Shown piece after piece: positions 34,936 to 45,607 of a DNA stretch of 64,000 nucleotides. How positions within the stretch are numbered: the first letter of the stretch is position 1; each line of letters opens with the position of its first letter. Source of the stretch: Tupaia tana (taxonomy: Eukaryota; Chordata; Mammalia; Scandentia; Tupaiidae); contig JAKSZU010000002.1 of NCBI GenBank assembly GCA_026018925.1, forward strand, positions 95,514,475 to 95,578,474, in the 5' to 3' direction. The position numbers were made by a program, and so were the translations under genes. A model generated the notes under the pieces. It saw only the letters and a program-made list of their open reading frames with translations. It did no database searches and was not told the origin of the DNA.

Positions 34936-35228
34936 CACAAAAAGGTGTTTTAAAGTATTTAATACAAACCCATCCACAGAACTGCAAAATTCAAGATGTA
35001 TTTCCTATTGGCTTTAGAGAAAGATGATCTAAACCCATTTATTTTATCTACAATGAAACTGAGGTCTGAGACATGAGGCCTGCCCAAGAACTCATTGGTA
35101 GCTTAAACTTTATCTGGTTTTGTCTAGCACCTATTCCCCAAATTCATAATTGATAGTACCAATTTTTGTCCTCAACATTAAAATATCTAAGAAAGGGCAA
35201 CCCACCAAGCCAACAGCCATTTGGGAAT

Positions 35229-35257
35229 CACACACACACACACACACACACACACAA
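35229..35257. repeat. (CA)n microsatellite
   Basis: About 14 uninterrupted CA units. Confidence 0.95.
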
Positions 35258-35524
35258 ATCTTTACTTAAATCAACAGAAACAATTTAGAAATAGATCCTA
35301 ATTTGTTAAATCTCTACATTTTATTTTTAGAATTTGCTCCTCCCTCCCAGTCTTCATATATTGCTAATTTAGGAGTTTATTCTTGATCACAGTATGTCCT
35401 TAAGTGGTCACAGATAGATGTGATGAAGGGCTACATTTATTTTAAACTTCTTCTAAAATAGTACAATTATTTTATGATCCGTGAACATAAATATACTCTA
35501 AGATCATCTTATAAGGGAGGACAT

Positions 35525-35750
35525 GGTTCCAGCATGTACTATAGGGCACATGAGAGAAAGAAGACAAGAAATCACCCCCCTCTTGGGGGGCAAGGTGGCC
35601 ATGCCACAATACCTTCTCCTCCATTCTCCTCTCGGGATTTTTGAGCACACATGCCCAGTGTGAGTTTAAAGGTGCTTGGTCTGGGACTCAAACATGGTGG
35701 ACTACATGAAAGTCCAATGAGGTAACCATTATGCCATATGCTAATCCTTC
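35525..35750 (-). mobile_element. tRNA-derived SINE, partial
   Basis: ACTATAGGGCACATGAGAG, AAATCACCCCCCTCTTGG and the inverted body lead to a head ending GCCATATGCTAATCC. The A tail is missing. Confidence 0.8.
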
Positions 35751-36056
35751 CAGAAGCTTTTAATCTGGATGCAGAGATGTCTGAGCCCACCAAGGACCTG
35801 CCGTGGCCAGCACTGAGCTTTCTGTAGGGGTTGGCACAGCTAGGTAAAGCCCCAGCTGGAACCACACTGGCTTTGGAGCCATGTGGTGAAGTTATGTGAT
35901 CCTAATGAGTATTTGGAGGATATATTTGAACACAGAAGATTATCTCAGTTATGGAGGAAGATTAGCCTCCATCCTCCTCCTGACCAGGCCCCTCCAATAC
36001 TGCTTACCAACAGTCCCTCCCATTCATGTTGTTGACCTTTCAAGAAGCTGATGAGT

Positions 36057-36290
36057 GGGACCAGCAGATGGCATAATGGTTACGTCACTGGACGCCCACA
36101 TGGCCAACCACAGTTTGAGTTCCAGACCCAGAGGCTTGAAATTTACACCGGGCACACGTACATGCATGTTCAGAATCCTTAGAGGAGAATGGAGGAGAAG
36201 GGATTGCAGTGTGTCCTGTCTTCTGGGTATGATTTCTCGCTTTCTGTCTCTCTGACAAGCACATGCATCCTAAAATCTCTCTAAAAAAAA
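36057..36290 (+). mobile_element. tRNA-derived SINE, long form, at the GPATCH11 retrocopy edge
   Basis: It starts GGGACCAGCAGATGGCATAA and ends in an A10 run after AAATCTCTCT. The CCCTATAGC block is shortened. AAGAAGCTGA precedes (36042-36051) and follows it (36291-36300). Confidence 0.9.
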
Positions 36291-36300
36291 AAGAAGCTGA

Positions 36301-37305
<1,005 letters not shown>

Positions 37306-37439
37306 AAGAAGCTGATGAACTCTTTCACCTAAGTCTACACACATGCACTCATGCACGCGCACACACCTATTTGCTTCTCATATCATTATGCGCAAGTCCC
37401 TATCAGATTCCAATTTCACTACCACGATCACTTCCTGCC

Positions 37440-38035
37440 AGCATTAGTTCCCCAGAGCTGCTGTAACAACAGAGTACCACAAACTGGATGACGTAAGCGA
37501 CAGAAACGTACTGTCTCACAGCTCTGGGACTAAGTCTTAGTTTAAGGTGTCGACCGCGGTTCACGTCCCGGAACTGATGGCTTAAAACTCACACCAGGCG
37601 AGTGTGCATGCATGCCCAAGATCCCGAGAGGAGAATGGAGGAGAAGGGATTGCTGTGTGGCCATCCCCGGGGCGGGGGGGGGAGGGGGTGATTTCTCTCT
37701 TTCTCTCTTTCTGTCTCTCTGTTTCTCTGTCTTTCTGGCAAGCGCATGCGCCTTATAGCAAAAACCTCTCCAAAAAAAAAAGTCTTTGGCATTCCTTGAC
37801 CAGCGTAGTGTAGCTCTGACTTCACACAGTGCCCTTCCCGTGTGCATCCCTATGTACACATTTCCCTTTCCATAAAGAGAACAGGAGTCACACTGCATTA
37901 GGAAATAGGATTTTACTTGAATTGGTGACATCTGCAATGACCCTGTTTCCAAATAAGGTCACATTCTGGGATACTGGAGGTTAGGATTTCAACACATAAA
38001 CTGGGCTGGGGTGTGTGTGATTCAGCCCATAACAC
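37440..38035 (-). repeat. MaLR (MLT1-type) LTR split by a SINE
   Basis: GCATTAGTTCCCCAGAGCTG and ACAACAGAGTACCACAAACT before the SINE, and ACCCTGTTTCCAAATAAGGT, CACATTCTGGGATACTGG and CAGCCCATAACACTACC after it, are the antisense order of an MLT1 LTR. Confidence 0.8.
37549..37790 (+). mobile_element. tRNA-derived SINE, 5'-truncated
   Basis: Begins inside the head at GTCGACCGCGGTTC, so it lacks the A box. Body, a GGGGCGGGGGGGG expansion, CT stretch and A10 tail follow. Short AAGTCTT repeats flank it. Confidence 0.88.
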
Positions 38036-38149
38036 TACCATCATATTTTGCACAAACCAGGCACTTGATGTAGTTTTCAAAACAAGGGCAGTAGGAAAAC
38101 AGCATTATCTTAGTAAACAAACTGTAGTACATAATAACCTATTTTATAT

Positions 38150-38290
38150 GTTTTAACTTTTTATTAAGGACATTTTGAAACATGCCAAAGTAGTCTCAGT
38201 AGTATAAGGAACCCCTATATTTTCACTCCCAGTTTCCACAATTATCAATTCATGGCCAATCCCCCTCCTTTATCTTAATGAAAATTCCTT
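38150..38290 (-). repeat. Possible L1 3' end fragment
   Basis: GAAACATGCCAAAGTAGTCT, GTATAAGGAACCCC and TTCCACAATTATCAATTCAT resemble the antisense of an old L1 3' region. Confidence 0.4.
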
Positions 38291-40184
38291 TATGGCATTT
38301 AAAATACTGTCATCCTGTCATCTATATTATCTCAATTCTCATAACAACTGTGAATCGTAGATTAAGTAGTTCTACAATAAAATTCTATTTCTAGCAAATT
38401 GCTATATTAATGTAAATGCCAATTTTTAAGATAGTGGGGGGGGGAGAGAATGCTGGCATGCCTCTAAGTATGTGCATCCAAATTCATTAACGAAAGGGAG
38501 AGGAGGAGTGCTGGCATTTTGTATTTTCAGCCCTTATTCAAAAATAAATGGAATTATTTTTTAATAAAATAATTATAGTAAATTGCCCCTTCCTACTTTT
38601 CTACAAAATTTCTCTTCCTGGTAACCTTGGTCCTAAACCACCTTATAAAAATGAAATTTTACCGTGCAAATGACCTCTAATATCATATTTTATATATAAT
38701 TACAAATAGCTAAAGTTAAAAGGAAGTATCACGATTTCTAACAATTCTAGACCCAAAGTGATATTTGTAGAAGATCCAGATCCATGAAAATGAAACAAAC
38801 CAAATGAGTCATTTAATTTGTGGGTCGAACGTGATTTTTCTGACAGTTATCAATGCAACTGTCATGTACATCTGGAATGTGAGACTATTAGAATGATTTA
38901 TTTTGATATCATTCTTTCACATAATTGTCTGATATTTTAACAGAAGGTGCTTATTTTCACATGCATGTGGGGATTGATTTCTAGTACTTTCACATTTCAC
39001 TATTACTTACACATGAATTAGTGCTGATTTTCTTCATAACGTCATTTATATTACTACATTATTATCATATCGATATTTATGAATGCTTAATTGTACCTGG
39101 ATTTAGATTTGTTGCTTGATCTCTTCCGTATTTGACTATCAAGGACATCCCCAGATGTTCACTTGAAGGTTGATTTAGTCACACCAGTGGAACCCCAGGC
39201 TCAGATGTCAGATGGGATCAGTTGTATACAATACACGAATTGTCCTACAATCTTTTTGCTACAGAAGTTACAGTCACGTATTACTGATCTGGACAAAATG
39301 TAAATGTTTGGTGATTACACAGTATTTTTTTTTTAACTGCCCAGATGGGATTTTTTTTTTAACCTTTGTTTATTTGAGAACAACAACTGAATGCTAAAAT
39401 GCAACCGCTGATGCCAGCAATGCGAAGCTTCATTAGTACAGACGAAGCAGTACTCACTTTGTTACACAAATAATTAGAGAGATTAAATGAAAATAAACAC
39501 TGAGAGGATGTGCAGAAGCTCTCAAGTTAGGTAATTATTTTAATTACTCTAGTGACTTCCACCAACCTTCATTATCAGCCACAGATCAAGTTTAAATTGT
39601 TTTATATAAGACTATCATAAGCTGTATGGAAAAACGCAATAGCTACCCCAGTGACTCTGCTTCAGAAAAATGGCATTCTCTTCAAGCTCCCACTTAAAGG
39701 AATTGTTTCCATTCCATCATCTCACAAACTCTCTACATATTTTAAAAACATGATACAGTTTCTGCCCCTAAAAGTATTTTCCTCTGATTCTATGCTGCAA
39801 AATGGACATCCTTAATAATAATGTCAGTATCTTTAGCTCTTTACCTACACTTGGTCATAAAGCATATGGAGCCACATTTCTGACTCACTGAATGTAAGAC
39901 AATATGGCATATGTGGCCATTTGAAATAAGTGTCACTTGGAATCATGTCACCCCTATTGTATGACAAACTGTACTTTACATTTGGAGTAAACGGATCTCT
40001 TCTTTTTCCCCCTCTATGCACCTTCTCAGGGAGACTCCAACGCGTGCTCTAATAGACCACCACCTTTCCTACGATGAGGGCACTATTTAGAGGCATTTCC
40101 AGTCCTGTTTCGTTTTCATTTAAAAGTCACATGATAACGATGATTCACTGAGACCTCCTGGGGTTAAGACCGTGACTGCCTATG
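38291..40184. other. Unique AT-rich sequence, candidate conserved elements
   Basis: Free of SINEs for about 2 kb, unusual in this window. It holds homeodomain-type cores (AATAATTAGAGAG near 39468, GGTAATTATTTTAATTACTC near 39530). No gene. Confidence 0.45.
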
Positions 40185-40296
40185 TAATGCCAGCTCTTCT
40201 ACAAAACACTTTCCTTAACCTATTCCATTTAATCCTTACAAAGATTCCTACAGAATATATATCATTATTGCTATTTTTAAAAAATAATTGTTAATG

Positions 40297-40538
40297 GAGG
40301 GGCCCTTAGATGGTGTAGCAGCTAAGGTGCTGAACTCCCGTATAGTCCATCCTGGTCCAGACCTGGCAGCTTGATACTCAAGCTGGGTGTATGTGTGTGC
40401 TTGTCAGAAATCCAAGAGGAGACTGGAGGAGAAGGGATTGCGGCATGGCTACCCCACCCTGGGAGATGTTTTCTCACTTTCTCACTCTCTGGGGCACACA
40501 CGTACACTATGGTATAAACTTAAAAAAAAAAAAAAAAA
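40297..40538 (+). mobile_element. tRNA-derived SINE, diverged long form
   Basis: GGGGCCCTTAGATGGTGTAG head, AAATCCAAGAGGAGACTGG body and A18 tail. Confidence 0.82.
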
Positions 40539-40540
40539 AG

Positions 40541-40721
40541 CAAAGAGAAAGAGAGAGTGAACCCCCCCCAGGGGTGGGCGGCCACACCACAATCCCATCT
40601 TCTTCATTCTCCTCTCAGGATTTTAGGCATGCACGACCACGCACCTGAAGTATCTCTCAACCACTGGGTCAGCCGGCCATGTGAGATCCAGCTGCCCAAC
40701 CATCACGCCACCACTGGCCTG
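40541..40721 (-). mobile_element. tRNA-derived SINE, 3'-shortened
   Basis: Starts in the purine-rich stretch (AAAGAGAAAGAGAGAGTG) without the TATAGGG block and ends CACGCCACCACTGGCC. It abuts the A tail of the previous SINE. Confidence 0.75.
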
Positions 40722-41261
40722 AATAGATACTATTAACTCTATTTTCCAGATGAGAAACCTGACACTTTGAGCCGCTCATTGACTTTCAAAGGTTGCACAA
40801 GTAGAAAGTGGCCCAGTTGGGAGTCACACCCAGGTCTGTATGATGCCAAGAACCATGATGTTCTCCAATAGATGACTACATGAGGAAACCTGGGTGCAAA
40901 TGGTGACTAAGGATGACAGAAAAACATGAAGTGGCAGTCCTTGTGCTAGCTCAGCATTATCTGACACCAGTGAATTCTGGGCACCAGCTAAAGACCCGAA
41001 TTAAATCCCAGACTTCATTGGTTTCTAAAGTATTTTATCTCTGAATAGCCCTGGTTCCTCCAGGGGATGCAGTTAGGAAGCAGGATTTATGGTGTACTGG
41101 GACTAACCAAGAGGCCTCCACTAACAAAAGTTAGTGATGCTTTTTAATACAATAGAGTGACCACTTGAGTTTTACTCTAGTTAACACAAGGCATTTCTCT
41201 TCAATTAAATTTAAAAATTGTGTGTGCACTGATTTCTAGTATTTTAAAAAAACCTTTACTG

Positions 41262-41435
41262 GGTCGGCAGGTGGGGTGGTGGTTAAGGCGGCTGGATTCC
41301 CATGTGGCTGACTGTGGTTCAAGTCCTAGACCTGGCAGCTTGCTTTTTTACTTTCCCTCTCTCTCTGATCAACTTAAAAAAAAATAAATAAATAAAATAA
41401 TGACAATGAATACAATTAAATAAAATAATGCTTTT
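41262..41435 (+). mobile_element. tRNA-derived SINE, short form
   Basis: GGGTCGGCAGGTGGGGTGG head, GGTTCAAGTCCTAGACCTGG, CTTGCTTTTTTACTTTCCC and a TAAA tail. AAAAACCTTT-like repeats flank it. Confidence 0.88.
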
Positions 41436-42539
41436 TTAAAAACCCTTTTCTGACATCTCTCCCCTCCCCTCCCTCCCCCGTATGATGCTGCTGAGCAGCC
41501 TAGGACCTGGCCAGGACACACTGTGTCCCATCGGAGGGTGTGTTACATTCAGAGGCTATCCAAGAACAGGGACGGGGTCCCATAGCATCACTGCTTCCTA
41601 TGTTTGGGGAGAACTGATCTGCAGAGCTTACCGTGTGACTCCGGGAAGTGGAACAGAAGGCTAGCCCTGGAGAAGGTGGAGGGTGGGCCGGGTGCTAGTC
41701 TGACATTTTACTGGCAGGTTTCAGCATCTGCAAAGGAACCTGGGGAAAGGCAGGGGCGCCTGTTAGCAGGCAGGAGCTGCCATGTAGGACTGGGGAAGTG
41801 CACAGGAGAGGCTGGGGGGTGCCCTCAGAACCCAAAGTTGAAGGAATTCATTTGTGAACAAGACAGAAAAGCAGACAACCAAGAGAACATGGGCTCAGAA
41901 ATAATTTATTATAGGAGGGTGGGGGAGCGTCCCTGCTGCTTTGCAAGCACCTACCTGGGACTTCCTGCAAAACACCGCCCCTCGTCCTTCTTCCCTGTAC
42001 GTTAGAAACAGCCAGGGACTTGCCTAGTAGGTCTACTAAGAAGAACAAGTCAAACTAAGTGCCAGTTGTTTCCTTGGTGTCTTCCAGACTGTCGTGTTCT
42101 GTAAGGCATTGCAGCTGCTTGGTTTTGTCGGCATTGTGTTTTTGTCTAGGAAGGCCATCTCCGCCTGGCGGGGCTGTGAAGGGAGTGATTTCTGCAGGCC
42201 ATACAGTGAGGGAGGGGGCCACCCGCTCATCTCAGAAGACCCACGTTCTATTTCCACTTGGCCACTTGCCACTGACCTCAGAGAAATCACTTTAAGCCCT
42301 GTGCCTTAGCCTCCTCATCCAGAAAATGAAGGCGAGACTACTTCCCAGGCCTCCTTGAAAGGATCATTGGGAGGGTCAAACGGAATCATTCCGGTGACAG
42401 CGAACTGCGAGGGACTGTGACTCCAAATTACTTTAAGAAACATAAGTTAAACACACGCAGTTGGAGTTCTAGGAATCGCTCCCCCCACGGTCTAACTGTT
42501 GTCAGGCTGCAAACTGTTCCGAAGAGTCTTCCTCATGGG
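41436..42539. other. Upstream flank of B3GAT2, mostly unique, with a MIR
   Basis: GC content rises toward the CpG island. A sense MIR lies at about 42245-42390 (CACTGACCTCAGAGAAATCA, CCTTAGCCTCCTCATCC). No exon can be supported. Confidence 0.5.
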
Positions 42540-43601
42540 CTACCTCACGCTCCCAACACCGATCTGCGACACCCCTCCATCTCCGTGGGCTTCCATTCGT
42601 TTGTCTTCCAGCCAAAGCGCTTTAGGTTGCCGCTGTTCGGTACACCCCTAGCACACGAACCCCGCAGCTGGAAGAGATCCCCTTTCTCTCTCCCGCGTCC
42701 CTTCTTACTCTCCACCCTAGGTACCAGCGCCAGCGCGTGCAGCCGGGCGCGTTTTCCGCACGTGAATGGGCTCTCCTGGCTGATCTCCAAAGACCTTGCA
42801 GTGTTTCAGAAAGCTGGGAGCGCGCGGAGATCAGCGAACGAGCATCACCCCGCAGCCCTCAGAGGTCGTGCAGCCCCGCGGGGACCCTCCCCCGCTCCTC
42901 CTTCCGCCGCCGCCTCCCGCGCTAGCTGGCGGGGCAGCAGAGCCAGACCAGGCGGAGAGCTGGGGGGCTCCTCCCCACCCCTCTCGCAGCCCCTCTCCGC
43001 CAGTAGCAGCGCTGCTGTCTTCCCACAGGAGGGCTGGGAGGACGCCGGAGTCTGCAGCGCCCCCGCCCCCTCGCCTTTTCTTTCTTTCCTTGCTTTGGGA
43101 TCTTGCTTTCGGAGCCGGGAGAGGTTCCGAGAAGAGAGGAGCCAGGGGCAGGAGCGCAGGCTTCCGCTGCGGCGCGCAAACAGATCTCAGGGCACATCCC
43201 CGGCGCCCCTCTTGCTCCTCGTCACCCCAGCCGGGATGTGAGGAAGGAGAGCCCCCAGCGCCTGCCGTCTGCCCTCGAAGGTGTCCCAGAGAGCGTTTGG
43301 AGGGCCGGTGGCTGGAGCCACTTCGCCCGCAGCACCGCGGGACGCGAGCGGCGGGGCGCGCCGGGTGCCGGCTCCCACTCTTCGGAAAGAGCGCGGCGGA
43401 GGCGACCTCCTGCTCCGCACTCGGCACAACTCCAGCGTCTGCAGCGCGCGGCTGGACCGAGTCCCGCTTCCCGCCGGCCCGCCGGGAGCGGAGGGCAGCC
43501 GCTGCCTAGCCACCTGCGCCCCTGTAGTCCTAGCTCCCGCCGCTTCTGCGCGAGCTCCCACGCCCGGGTGGAGAGCCCCGAGACTCCCGGCGCCCGGCTC
43601 C

Positions 43602-43631
43602 ATGGAGAGCGCTCTGGCCGAGGCTCCCTGA
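43602..43631 (+). promoter_or_regulatory. Upstream ORF, 9 codons, in the B3GAT2 5' leader
   Basis: ATGGAGAGC ... CCCTGA encodes MESALAEAP. The context has G at +4 but T at -3, so it is moderate. It ends 90 nt before the B3GAT2 start, far enough for reinitiation. It matters only if transcription starts upstream of 43602. Confidence 0.5.
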
Positions 43632-43721
43632 GCACCGGCGCCGCCGCCGTCCAAGCAGCGCACTGGGGTTCCCAGGCTCGCCCCGCTCTGGGGCGTCCGA
43701 GAAGCCGGGGAAGCGCGCACC

Positions 43722-44312
43722 ATGAAGTCCGTGCTGTTCAGTCGCTTCTTCATTCTCCTGCCCTGGATCCTAATCGTCATCATCATGCTCGACGTGGACA
43801 CGCGCAGGCCGGCGCCCCCGCTCACCCCGCGCCCCTACTTCTCTCCCTACGCAGTGGGCCGTGGCGGCGCCCGACTCCCGAGCCGCAGGGCCGGCCCTGG
43901 GCGCAGCACAGAAAAGCGCAACGAGTCTCGGTCACAGCCGCAGCCCGAGCCGCCGCTGCCCACGATCTATGCCATCACGCCCACCTACAGCCGCCCGGTG
44001 CAGAAAGCGGAGCTGACCCGCCTGGCCAACACGTTCCGCCAGGTGGCGCAGCTGCACTGGATCCTGGTGGAGGACGCGGCGGCGCGCAGCGAGCTGGTGA
44101 GCCGCTTCCTGGCGCGGGCCGGGCTGCCCAGCACGCACCTGCACGTGCCCACGCCGCGGCGCTACAAGCGGCCCGGGCTGCCGCGGGCCACGGAGCAGCG
44201 CAATGCCGGCCTCGCCTGGCTCCGCCAGAGGCACCAGCACCAGCGCGCACAGCCCGGCGTGCTCTTTTTCGCGGACGACGACAACACCTACAGTCTGGAG
44301 CTCTTCCAGGAG
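43722..44312 (+). CDS. B3GAT2: B3GAT2 exon 1: glucuronyltransferase GlcAT-S, residues 1-197
   Basis: Galactosylgalactosylxylosylprotein 3-beta-glucuronosyltransferase 2 (GT43 family) transfers glucuronic acid from UDP-GlcA to terminal galactose on glycoprotein glycans. In the nervous system this makes the precursor of the HNK-1 epitope. It is a type II Golgi membrane protein. Visible parts are a short cytosolic tail (MKSVLFSR), a membrane anchor at about residues 9-23 (FFILLPWILIVIIML) and a proline-rich stem to about 78. The catalytic domain begins at TIYAITPTYSRP (81-92). An N-glycosylation sequon NES lies at 67-69, and the metal and UDP-binding DDD motif is at 185-187 (FFADDDNTY). The start has A at -3. 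The exon ends after GAG in phase 0 at the donor GAG|GTAGCG. Human B3GAT2 is about 323 residues, so roughly 125 C-terminal residues lie in exons beyond the window. No disruption is seen. Confidence 0.97.
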
Positions 44313-45341
44313 GTAGCGGCCGGCCTGTCCCATGGGCGGCAAGGGCGGGAGGGCGCCTTGGGGCCCGCCGGGCCGCCCCCGCACTGCTCCTGGGACTTCT
44401 GCGCTTTCGAGTTCTCAGTTCTCCGTGAGCGCTTTCGGGACTCCGCGTGGAGTCTCTCCTCGCCGGCAGTGCGGAGCGGCCTCCGCTGGCCCTGGTGGCG
44501 GGTGCGGGCGTGGGCGGGCGACGGAGGGGACCGCTGTAGCTCAAGAGGAGGGAGTCTGCTCCGGGGCCTTGCTGTCTCGAGATTGGGCCAAAGATATAAT
44601 AGGTCAAGGATGAGGCGCGGGCGTGCTTTCCGGAGACCGCTCTGGTAGGCGGGAGGATGGAGCCCAGGCTGGAGAGATCAGGGAGGGATGCCGCCCAGGA
44701 GGCGGCTAGGCTTGTTGGCTACGCTCCCAGGGCTTTTAGCCACACAGGTGTGATTCTGAGTCTAGAACCTTACAGGGCGGAAGGTGGAGATGGTGACGGA
44801 AAGTCAGCCTGCAGTCAACTTTCTTTCATAAAGTCAGCCCCTGGCCCAGACGTGGTTGATGAAAGCATCGCCTTCTCTGGGTATCCTTCTTCCATCTCTT
44901 CAGCGCACCCCACAGAAGTCTTTTCTACCCTGAAGATTCTCCTTTTCGCAAGTAAACCCTGTCTGAAAACTGCGTTGACCTTGTTCTGCCTTGTGGCTGT
45001 CTGTACCCCAGAGGATCTTCTGGGCTGCCTGGCTGGTCCCTTTTCCTGACCCTCCTCTAAGGCCTCTTCCTAGGGAGTTAGCCAGGCCTCGCTTGGTCAG
45101 GGCCATTGGGTCCTGGTGCTCTCTGTGAGTAGTCCCTGCTGCTGAGATGGCACACGCGCTCCTTTGGAGGGCCACACCCACACCCAGCCGGCCAGGGGTG
45201 ACAACAGGTGTTTCTTGCGGTGGGTTTGCGTGTGTTGTCTGCAGGTGAGACGGTTGCATGGCTCTGTCAGTTTCATTTCCTACCATAAGAATTAGAGCTA
45301 AAGAAATGTTCTGTGATGTCCTGTGGGACTAGCGCTTTCTT

Positions 45342-45607
45342 CTTTTTTTTTTTCTTTTTTTTGGAGAGTTTTTTCCTGTAGGGCACATGCACTCTCCAGA
45401 AAGACAGAGAGAGACAGAAAGCGAGAAATCACCCCCCAGGAAGGATGGCCACGCAGTAATCCCTTCTTCTCCATTCTCCTCTCGGGATCTCTTGGGCACG
45501 CACTCACACTTGCCTGGCGTGAGTTTAAGCCGCCCGGTCCGGGACTCCAACCCGGGTCAACTACATGGGAGTCCAGGGACATAGCCATTACGCTAACTGC
45601 TGGTCCC
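45342..45607 (-). mobile_element. tRNA-derived SINE, long form, with TSD
   Basis: An inverted full-length copy, close to consensus. The TSD TAGYGCTTYC lies at 45330-45339 and 45608-45617. Confidence 0.93.

Larger units (their letters stand above)
40185..40865 (-). repeat. MIR split by two SINEs
   Basis: AATCCTTACAAAGATTCC lies left of the SINEs. ATTTTCCAGATGAGAAACCT, GGTTGCACAAGTAG and GGAGTCACACCCAGGTCTGT on the right are the antisense MIR core in order. Confidence 0.8.
42540..44650 (+). promoter_or_regulatory. B3GAT2: CpG island and presumed B3GAT2 promoter
   Basis: A sharp change from AT-rich DNA to GC-rich, CpG-dense sequence centred on the exon. No TATA box is visible in the likely start region (about 42750-43300), as expected for a CpG-island promoter with dispersed starts. 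GC-rich runs such as CCCCGCCCCC (near 43060) could bind Sp/KLF factors. The island also spans the first 300 bases of intron 1. Transcription starts cannot be fixed from sequence alone. Confidence 0.8.

Noticed and set aside
35229-35257. CRISPR-like or functional repeat array
   Set aside because: A plain CA microsatellite. No spaced direct repeats exist anywhere in the window.
43103-44428. 441-codon open frame across B3GAT2 exon 1 in another frame, and large antisense frames at 42831-43427, 43187-43825 and 43975-44607
   Set aside because: High GC removes stop codons in all frames of a CpG island. They start with non-ATG codons or lack any recognisable domain, while the 43722 frame matches GlcAT-S throughout.
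44313-44648. The B3GAT2 frame stays open 111 codons past the exon
   Set aside because: Codon 197 ends exactly at a good GT donor where the known protein changes exon. The added residues have no GT43 similarity.
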